Assembly: GCF_000350225.1 (NCBI RefSeq)
Contig: NW_005178634.1
Location: forward strand, 259,217-323,216
Direction: 5' to 3'
Length of the DNA stretch: 64,000 bases
From: Chondrus crispus
Lineage: Eukaryota > Rhodophyta > Florideophyceae > Gigartinales > Gigartinaceae
Under the pieces are notes generated by a model that was given only the letters and a program-made list of their open reading frames with translations, did not search any database and was not told the origin of the DNA. Positions 55,809 through 64,000 of the stretch are shown in pieces. The number at the start of each line of letters is the position of its first letter. The stretch's first letter is position 1. The position numbers were made by a program, and so were the translations under genes.

Positions 55809-58800
55809 CCCATTGCCGATGGTAGCGTCCTGCCGATCCATGTTTGGATCATTGGCCTCTGAGAGTGTCGTCTCATCGTCGACACTTCTCTTCGTTCCAC
55901 CGAAAATAAATTGCATTTCCGTCTCCTATCAACTTCCTCCTCTTTTTTCATACGCCCCGTCGCCGCGGTCGCATCTTCTTCTCTCCACTTCCCTTCTCTT
56001 TTCCTCGTTACCGTCTCCCTTCTCTTATCCATCTTCCGTGCACCCCTGCTACTGCAGTCGCACATCCCTTATTACCTTCTCTTTTCCTTTGCCAATCCAC
56101 AAGACCGCCGGCTGGGGAGTTATGCCCTCTCTTTTTTCATTGATCGGCCCACGGACCTCTCACTGCCTTCCGAAATGCCCTCACCTTCATTTCCCTTCAG
56201 GCTTTCTCGATGTCTATTTTCACGCCTTCGCGAGAAAATATCCCAGCTCTCAAACACGTGATTACCTCCTCTGGGGCCTCCCGACGGTTGAACGATCCCG
56301 ATCCATCCCTGTCCTGACTTCATCGACGTCTGTACACAATTATCATGTGAAATATTCGGAGTCGAGGGACTGGTAACTTCCCTACGCCTGTGTGCTTCTG
56401 CTTTTGGGCGGTAGTCACACGTACAACTTTGTAAGGCCCTCCACGTAGTTGAAACTCGATCCAAATTTCTTTTTCTTTCCTTTTTCGCTGTACGGGTAGT
56501 ACCCGAAGTCCTTGTAGTTCTTCTGCAATGACCCCTCCCTTCGTCCAGCTCGTTTTTGAACGTCCCCTGTTCATGATGACGACGTCATATTGTCCGCAGT
56601 GCTCCTTCGGTGAGGCTCATGATTGATAAATTTGGTAAACCGCGGAGGTTGGGTATATGACAATAAATAAATGAATACTGGTCGTTTCCATAGTCTAGCT
56701 CTTAGTTGAGCTCGTCGATGTGATCAGCAACACAATTTTGAGTTGCAGTCGGATGTCCCTTCTCGCCTTCTCATAAGCATCGTGCGGCGAGGTCCTGGCG
56801 GGGTGTCAAGGGAAAAGCTCGAGGTCTTCGTAGAACGTTTCCGTTTGTGTTCGCCATTTGGTCGCGGTTGGCGAAATCCTCTTCTTCACCGACAGTGAAT
56901 TGTCACGTCCGTTAGTCCCCTCTGTTCTCTCCGGGTCGAAGTTCGCTTCCAATCTCTCCGGTAGAGAACCAAGGTAACTGGAAAATCTTTCCCCCAAATG
57001 AAATACCAGTGTACGAACTATCCCTTTTTGGGATCGTCGGGGCGATGCTCAGGCTCCTTTCGTGCGATCACGTTGAATTCTCTTGGCTCGGCGAGTCGTT
57101 CGGCGTGCCATAAACATTCATGAGCGGCAGGGTAGCTTTTGAGTCGCCGCTGACAATCGTGTGAAACGGCGAGCCAGCAACCCCTTTGAATTTGGGATCC
57201 TAAGGGACGAGTTCCTTGCTGTCCGTTCTCACAGAAACCCTCCTAAATATTTTCGTCAAATTATTTTAGACGGGGAGGCGGATCACTGATCCAAACGTCA
57301 TCTCGCGTGCGCACGGCGGCGCGTGATTGCGTCCAAAGAGGGTAGTCTGAGACTACAGTAAATTTTCCATTCTGTGGCTCGGCATCGTCTCATTCAGGTG
57401 AGGGAGTCCCAAGCAGAATCGCTGAAGTCATTTCATTTCCCTTGTCCTCATCCCGCGTCATGCACTTCCTCTCGAGTTGCCTTGCTCGCGTGCACCCGCA
57501 CATCAACTGCATATGTTCCGCACCTTCTCCCTCGGCTTGAAAGTCACCCGCGCGGCAGTGAACAAGGTTGGGCGGTGTACATTCTCCTTAGTCTTCCTCG
57601 CGCCTACGCAACTTTTTCCCTTGATACCATATCGCAATTAAATACGTATGCGTTCCGTTCCCAGCGTGCCGGTGCGTTTTAGACTTTGATTCTTAACTTC
57701 CTGCTTGACAAGGGTACCTATTTTCGTTAACAAAATGTTGTTTGTCTTCCTTTCTTCAGACCGGGGGTCCGCATTGAAAAACTTCAATAGTCACCTTGAC
57801 AACGCCAGCCCCTATACGTCAATAAAGAAATGCGACAGACGAATCCGGGCTCGGTGAGGGCTGTTGCCCTTGGTACCAACTACCACAGAATGCGATCCTC
57901 GTTTTCCGCATGCGATCGCGTATTACAGAACCCTGGCCTTCTCCTGTGTATCTCTTGTTCTACAGTGCCGAACCGTGAGGGCTCACTGAAAACAAGCGCC
58001 GGGGCTTTCCTCGTCACGGCGCTTCGCGTACTTCATCGATTATCACTTCCATCTTCCTCGGGCGTTTGCGAGTTTTCCTTCTCCGTCTCTTTACGCGAAT
58101 CCTCGTTCCCTGTTTGGCGAGTGCCCTCCCCATTTCTTTTTCAAAATGGTACGGTTCGTGCGTCCGAGTCAAAATCCCGACACTCATTCGTCCTCCTGAT
58201 CGTGAGGAGTCCCCAATTTCCTTCACCATCGTCCTTTCTCCTACCGATTACAACGTATGCTCCCCCTTCATTTGTCGCCCTGTCTCCTCCTCCTCTTCTC
58301 CTTTTCGCTACTTTCTAAATTCAAAGTAAAGTTTCATCTTGTCACTACGAACGAGGGTACCCTTTTTCTCTTTTTTCTTTGCTGTAACTTATTGAAAACG
58401 TTCACCTTTCCTCGTTGGTTGGCTGTTAACAGGCCTCTGATTTGACCGACGCCGCTTCATTTCCTGATGCGAGTTGACACTGACGACTCGCCATGCCGTC
58501 GGCATGTCCGTATGGGTTTGCAAGCCGTTCTCTCCATCCCCTGTTGAACTCGCTTGTCGCAACCCCTGGGCTCGTCATGCCGTCGGCATCGTGGCCCGGG
58601 CTTCTCCTCTCCCTTAGAGTTTCTCTCTTCCCTGTGGGTCCTCCGAACTTTTGTTTCGAGGACTGCGTCCTCGACACCAAAAAAAGAAAAAGGAAACAAA
58701 ATAGAAACGAAAGCGGGGTTATCCTGATAAACGCATACGTAGGTCTCGCGTGATAAAATACGTTCACGCTTGCGTCAGTCGCGACAGGCTGATCAAAAAT

Positions 58801-58911
58801 TACGATAAACTGAACTAAGTCCCCTCAGGCTCCTGATCAACCTCGTCCCTCCCTGTGGTCGTGTTTCCCCTGGTCATTGCGTTAGTGGAGTGATGTAGTC
58901 GAAGTACGATC
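55809..58911. other. 3' non-coding region of element D
   Basis: Similar to the region after the antisense ORF in B: AATAAA-like at 55901, then CGGTCGCATC and pyrimidine-rich DNA. Further in are A-rich spots (56660, 57820, 58678). The last follows the hairpin TCGAGGAC-TGC-GTCCTCGA (58656-58674). No gene recognised. Copy C is inserted at its end; flank CGATC (58907-58911). Confidence 0.6.
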
Positions 58912-59891
58912 TGTAGTGCAATACCCGACTCGGAAAGGGGGGAGGAAGGAAGTGAAAAAGGAAAAAAGCTGGATACTGTAGTCCGGGGTTGGGGGACACG
59001 CGTGTGCGACGAAGCGCACGATTATTTTAATTATTTAATTTTATTTACTAATTAGATCTAGAATCTAGAGCCGGGAGCTACTGTAATCGCCCCGGCGGGG
59101 CTCTATATAACTTAGCCCTTTGACCGAACAAGTCAATAAACCAACCCGAGTTGCCGGAGTTGAATGTCGCCTTGGTCGAAGTCCGTCTCTATCAAGACGC
59201 TCCCTTTTACCTAAGCCTACGGCATCNNNNNNNNNNNNNNNNNNNNNNNNNNNNNNNNNNNNNNNNNNNNNNNNNTTGGTGCCATCGGCCTCGGTTGCGA
59301 CCGAACCGGTGTAGATGTTTCGAGCCATCGGGCGACACAGTTGACGTAGCGCTGCTACTGTGACCCATTTTCCGACGGAGACCGTTGCAACGACGTCTCC
59401 CTCGAAGGGCTCCGTCGTAGTACGAGCCAGTGTTGGTACCATCGGGGTCGGTTGCGACCGAACCGGTGTAGGTGTTTCGAGCCATCGGGCGGCACGGTTG
59501 ACGTAGCGCTGCTACTTTCATTTCATCCCGTCGGGCTGCGTTGCGACGCCCCCGTCGAAGGCCTTGTCGCGTTACAAGGTGTCGAAGAAGCTCAACGAGC
59601 ATTGGCCTTACAACCCAGTGGAACCGGGGTACCTACGTACGTGCCCCACTCCACACTCGTCGAGCAGATCTCTTCGCAAGTCTCTACCACACCGATCCCG
59701 GGCCGGGCTATTTCTCTGTGCCCCCCATCAGGGATCCGAGCTACTACGAGTCGCAAGCTCGTTTAAACGGAGAAGGGAGAGTCGGACACTCCGTAGCGCT
59801 GTGCCATCGGCAGTTCTTCTTTTTGTTGCTGTTGTTGTTTTTGCTGGACCATCGGACCGCGGTCTCTGCCCGACAGGCGCATTGCACTACA
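58912..59891 (+). repeat. 5' LTR of chromovirus C, with a sequence gap
   Basis: TGTAGTGCAAT to ATTGCACTACA. It contains 49 N at 59227-59275. By comparison with LTR B the missing piece is nearer to 87 bases, and is the low-complexity A/G-rich part. Otherwise like LTR B. Confidence 0.92.
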
Positions 59892-60089
59892 AAAGTGGTC
59901 TCCCGACCTAGAATTTTCTACAGGAAACCCGACCTAGAATTTTTGGTGTACAGGAGACCTGATCAAGACTTTTTCCTACGAAAGTCCAGGTCTGGAGACG
60001 CACTACAAAAGTGGTCTGGGTAACGGACTCTTTTTTTATTTTCTTTTTGTTTGTAACCTTTTTGCTGCGTAGGTCCGCTCGTACGAGCG

Positions 60090-62404
60090 ATGTCAACAAG
60101 CGCACCCGGGGACGTCGGTCCCGGGGCGAGCAGAGCCGGATCGGCACGAGCGTCGAGGATCCCGAGGGGTCCTCGCACCCGGAGCCAGGCCAATACGGCC
60201 ACGGACCCCGGAGATCAAGAATCCCCTACGGGTATAGCCGCCGACAAGACTGACCTCGACGAGAAGTTGGAGAAGATGAGCAGCGAAATTCGCGAAGAAG
60301 CGAAGAAAAATCTCGAGGCTGAATTAGCCCTCGTCCGGAAGCAACTAGAGTTGCAAGCATCCGAGTTCCACACTGTTTTGGGAGAGCTGTCGGCTCGAGT
60401 GGATTTTGTCGAGAAGAAGCGAGGTGAGGCGACCGACGGTCTGGAGCCGGAGGTCCTAGCCTCGTTGAAAATTTCGGTCAAGGACGCGAGGCGCGACGCG
60501 AATCAAGCCTTGGAGTCCTTAGGAAAATTCAGAGCAAGCATCGATGACCGATTCGATCGCGCCGCGCAACGTCTCAAGGACCTTGAGCAGGCCGCGGATC
60601 AAGTTCCGCAAGGATCGGACGACGAGCCGCTCCCTTCGGGTAGAGAAGGCGACCGTCGGTAGAAGAAGGACAAGCCCGCTCGGCAGCGGAGTTCCAAGTC
60701 GAAGCCCTCGAAGAAGGACAAGCGACGTACAAGCAAGGGTCACTGTAGTGACGATCCGGAGAACCGCGACTCACAGTCGGAGTCGCTTGGTCCCTCCGAG
60801 GATGGTAACGGCGGTTCGTCGAACCATTCGGGCGATTCCGAACGCCGTTCAGAAGACTGAAACGGAATTTCGTCAAGCAAGAAAATTTCCTCCAGACGAG
60901 GCGGAGTCACTTCGTCCGCCTCGCGGAGAGACAAGGACGCTGAGCCCGAAGATGTCGCAACGCTGCGCGGGCCGCGATGGGAGGAGTTGGAGGAGCTGAA
61001 TCCGACCAACTACCTCTTCAAGAAGTTACTTTCGTACGGAACGTACCGCTTGCGGAACCCACAGACATATTTGTCAAGTTCCCGGCGGACCGCCGTGCGA
61101 AAAATTAGGAGAGATATTCCGCCTAAGGTGAAGAAGGACAACACGTTCACAGGAGAGGACGGGGTCCTTGTGTTGGATTTTTTGGCAAAATTAGTTCAAG
61201 AGTTCGATACAAGAGTTCGATACTCAAGAAATGAACGAGGGGCAATCGATCCGCCTGTTGCCTGAATTTTTAAGCGGCATCGCCTTGACACAGTACACTT
61301 CGGTGTCTCAGACGGCCGGGGCCCATCACGGAAAGATATCCGTTTGGCCGGAGGCCGTGGTTGTTGAGGAGTTTCGCAACCGACGAGGCGATCCGTCAAG
61401 CCGTGCTTGCATTGCGAGAAGTTCAGCAAAGACCGTCTGAAGACGAGATGGAATTTTATATCCGTCTGACGGACGCAAGCAATCGATGTGGAAACGTATA
61501 TTCGATGGAAGAACAGATGACGATGTTTATTGAAGGACTCGATTCGAGTATCAAGCCGATGGTATCTCAATACCGGCAAGACAATCGGGACGTTTCATTT
61601 TTGAGACTAGTGAATTACGCGAAGGCGTATGGCTCGGCGAGCCGCGCTAAGGACAAGAAGACCAAGAAGGTCACGATTCAGACGCCGTCGACGTTCAGGG
61701 CGGGGAAGAAGCCGAGGGCTTCTTATCCCCGTCGCAAAAGTCACGCCGCAGTCCATTTAGCCGAGTCCATGTCCGCGTCAGACGAGCGCGGTGCGCGTGG
61801 AAGTAGCGAAACTCACTACGAAGGAGCGTTAGTAGCCGAAGGCGAGTTCATTGAGCCATCGGAGGGCTACGGACACGAGGACTACGGGGACAGCGGGTCG
61901 TCAACTTTACCGACGCCTGCATACACGACGAAGTCGTTTTCAGAGCCCACGGATCCCGTGATGATGTTTTGGGGGCGCGGCCACACGCCGGCGCCGCGCA
62001 TTCCGATGGAAGACAAGGGTACGACGTTTCGAAGGCCAGGCTGGATGGGAAGGCCGCAACGTCAAGGAAGGCCGCCGGCCCGTGGAGGACCTAGGACGCC
62101 GTATCCCGTCAAGACGCACGGTCTGGTGTGCTATCATTGCTATGAAAAGGGGCACGCCGCGCCAACGTGCATTCTTTCCCTCCGGGAAATGCACCGAGTT
62201 TTGGAAAATTATGAGGCGTTGTCTCCGATGGAGAGGTTAGGGATACCATCGACGAGTTACCTGAAGGTCAAGAATTGGTTCGATTCGCAGACGGCGAGCA
62301 CGCCGAGTGCTTCAACGCCGAGGTCGAACCAACCCTTCAGAGGGCCCACCGCGGGGCCCGCGCCGTCGGATGTGAGAAGGATCCCGCAACGGCAGGAAAA
62401 CTAG
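60090..62404 (+). pseudogene. Gag of chromovirus C, interrupted
   Basis: Same design as gag of B. Starts MSTSAPGDVG; a private TAG stops it after REGDRR (60660-60662), and the TGA after SED is shared with B. The 13-base duplication near 61205 is shared. The last part, 61361-62404, with zinc knuckle CYHCYEKGHAAPTC, looks identical to B. Confidence 0.92.
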
Positions 62405-63489
62405 AGAGGGGAATCTCGCATGAGTCGCGAGAGGCACAGGGTCGACGTACTGTGCCCGGGCCTCAGCCCCGTTCCCCGTCTCTAAAGGAAAAATCAGGCC
62501 TCGAGGAGGAGGTTGTTGGATTGGTGGATAAACCCAAAGGGCCAGCTCAAGTCAAGAAAATTTTGAACCGAGCCCGAGATCATCCGCTGGAAGAAGTTCG
62601 AAGACCCTGGTACAGGGTTAAGCGAAGGGAGTGTCCCGAGAAGATTTTGGTTCTTGCGCGAAAAAACTACAAAGTTTACGCGGACATCGGACCCACAATT
62701 GGATTGATGAGCCGGGTGTTGTCTGTTTTAGACACCGGCGCGGGACCAAACCTTGTGCGAAAATCGGAACTCCCAGCTGGAATGGAATCTCTAGTGTCCT
62801 ACGGACCGACCCAAGATATCGGTGACGCGAACAATAGGTCACTCCGGACTCTCGGCACAATTAGAATGCCTGTGAGGCTTGGAAAATTTGTGGCTGCAGC
62901 CGAGTTTATTGTATGCGAAAAACTAGCAGTCCCGCTAATTCTAGGCACGGACTACTGTGACCGGTTTGTGGAAGCAATTTATGCAAGGAAGAAAACGGTT
63001 GAGTTGGCGGGTTTCTCGGAGGTCCCGATAGTTAGGCGGTTTGTGGAAGCAATTTATGCAAGGAAGAAAACGGTTGAGTTGGCGGATTTCTCGGAGGTTC
63101 CGATAGTTAGGCGGTTCTCGACGAGAAAAGAGAAGAAGAATCTCGTCGCGGGAGAAGACGAGAATGATGGAAAGGGGGAGCGAGTTTCCCCTAAGGTAAA
63201 AGTGGCAAGAGCCACGACTATCGAGCCAGGGACGCAACGCGTCGTGGAATGCACCTCGAAGAGGGCGGGCTTGGTTGTGGTTCAGCCGTATTCGTCGTTG
63301 TACGAAAGGCACGGGTTGACGTGCACGAATGGTGTCGTTCAGGTTGAGCCTGACAGGCCATTTCGTTTACTCGTTGCGAATTTTAGGACGTACCCTGTCA
63401 GGGTGCAAAAAGGCCAAGTGGTGGCAGAATTATTACCGCACCCGAGAGCCGCGCTCGAGAGCAAAACCACCATTGGTGAAGTTCTCTGA
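62275..63489 (+). pseudogene. Aspartic protease region, chromovirus C
   Basis: 404-codon frame, apparently identical in protein sequence to B: DTGAGPNLV, LILGTDYCDRF and the 75-base in-frame duplication (about 62960-63110). It ends in the shared TGA after TIGEVL. Confidence 0.88.
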
Positions 63490-64000
63490 ATTCAAGAAAG
63501 GAAGAACGAAAATTTTCCTAATTCCCCCAAGACGCCTACGGGCGAGACAAGATGCGAACCGTCGGATCAAGCGCGCGAGGACCAGCCAGAAGAACGGTCG
63601 GCAGAGCTCTCCGCGTCGGCATCTACGAAGCCGCAACGCAGGATTGAGCCGCCACCGCCGGACGTGGAGGACCTCGACCTGAGCCACGTGCCGGAATGGC
63701 TGGGCGAGCGGTTCCATCGGATGTTGAAGAAGTATTCAAGGATGTGGGATGGGACGCTTGGCGAAATTAATACCACAGTCCATCGGATCGAGTAGATCCC
63801 CGAGACTCGTCCCATCGCACAGGCCCCGTATCGGGCCGGGCCTAAAGCCCGCGAAGTAGAAGATGCAGAGGTGCAGAAGATGTTGGAGGCAGGAGTGATA
63901 GAACCAGCGCAGTCAGAATGGGCGTCGCCCGTGTTGCTGGTGCCAAAGCCGGATGGGTCAATGCGTTTTTGCGTAGACTACCGCAGGCTGAACGCAGTAA
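63490..64000 (+). pseudogene. Linker and start of RT, chromovirus C
   Basis: Linker EPPPPDVEDLDLSHVPEW, then a TAG at 63793-63795 shared with B, then ETRPIAQAPYRAGPKAREV, VIEPAQSEWASPVLL and FCVDYRRLNAV, cut by the window end. The active-site box lies outside. Confidence 0.88.

Larger units (their letters stand above)
38324..58911 (-). mobile_element. Element D, same family as B, split by B and interrupted by C
   Basis: Visible parts: LTR 38324-39366, 39 bases with PPT-like sequence (39367-39405), then after insert B the antisense-ORF remnant and 3' region (54920-58911). The 39 bases after LTR D and the bases after B form one sequence colinear with B's own PPT-to-ATG region (GAGCGCTCT in both). 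Copy C is inserted at 58911/58912. D's pol, gag and 5' LTR would lie beyond the window. Confidence 0.8.
58912..64000 (+). mobile_element. Chromovirus C, sister of B, runs off the window
   Basis: Plus strand: 5' LTR, PBS-like site, gag, protease and start of RT. Nearly identical to B over the 5.1 kb seen, with the same 13-base duplication in gag, the same TGA and TAG stops and the same 75-base duplication in the protease. It has its own insertion point (LTR edge at 58912) in D, in inverted orientation to B, 4 kb away. Confidence 0.93.

Noticed and set aside
49800..64000. B and C as one large inverted duplication of genomic DNA
   Set aside because: Homology stops exactly at the LTR edges on the D side, the flanks differ (GTCAT versus CGATC), and B has its own target duplication. 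Two insertions explain it better.
1..64000. CRISPR arrays, tRNA or rRNA genes, prokaryotic operons
   Set aside because: No regular spacer-repeat pattern, no tRNA cloverleaf or rRNA segment noticed, and all gene types are eukaryotic.

Overview
This is eukaryotic nuclear DNA and almost all of it is transposable-element sequence. Splice-like introns, AATAAA signals, chromodomain LTR retrotransposons, a DIRS-type tyrosine-recombinase element and a CACTA/CMC DNA transposon all point to a eukaryote. The genome looks compact and intron-poor apart from repeats. A red alga is my guess from overall character only; no gene here proves it. There are no rRNA or tRNA genes and no CRISPR or prokaryotic features. 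The only convincing host gene is a secreted integrin-beta-like von Willebrand A protein at 1821-3071 (minus strand).

Layout: 1-4.6 kb holds the vWA gene in otherwise gene-poor DNA. 4.6-8.75 kb is a truncated DIRS-like element (gag-like, RT/RNase H, tyrosine recombinase). 8.75-16.74 kb is chromovirus copy A (Ty3/gypsy, minus strand) with its 5' LTR at 15554-16739. From 16740 a different chromovirus, E (plus strand), begins inside its gag. E is split in its reverse transcriptase by an 11.1-kb CACTA-like transposon (20617-31721) with terminal inverted repeats and a TCA target duplication. That transposon carries a decayed Tnp2-type transposase and gene fragments, including a short-chain dehydrogenase piece that still has an intron and an O-GlcNAc-transferase/SPINDLY-type piece. 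E resumes exactly in frame at 31722 and runs to 38323.

At 38324 an LTR of element D starts. D is split by element B, a complete 15.5-kb chromovirus (39406-54919, minus strand) with paired LTRs of about 1.02 kb, a GTCAT target duplication on both sides, a PBS-like and a PPT-like site, gag-pol with an integrase chromodomain, and a 6.4-kb 3' region. The D remnant continues at 54920-58911, where copy C (plus strand, close sister of B) is inserted and runs off the window.

The most interesting feature is the 3' region of the B/D family. Next to the 3' LTR lies an antisense ORF of about 549 codons (40539-42188) with its own AATAAA signals. A degenerate homologue stands at the same place in D (55009-55808), and E has a non-identical minus-strand ORF region in the comparable place. 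I recognise no domain in the antisense protein. Most gag-pol genes here are broken by frameshifts, stops and lost catalytic residues. B and C share several of the same lesions although they sit at separate insertion sites, which suggests mobilisation in trans.
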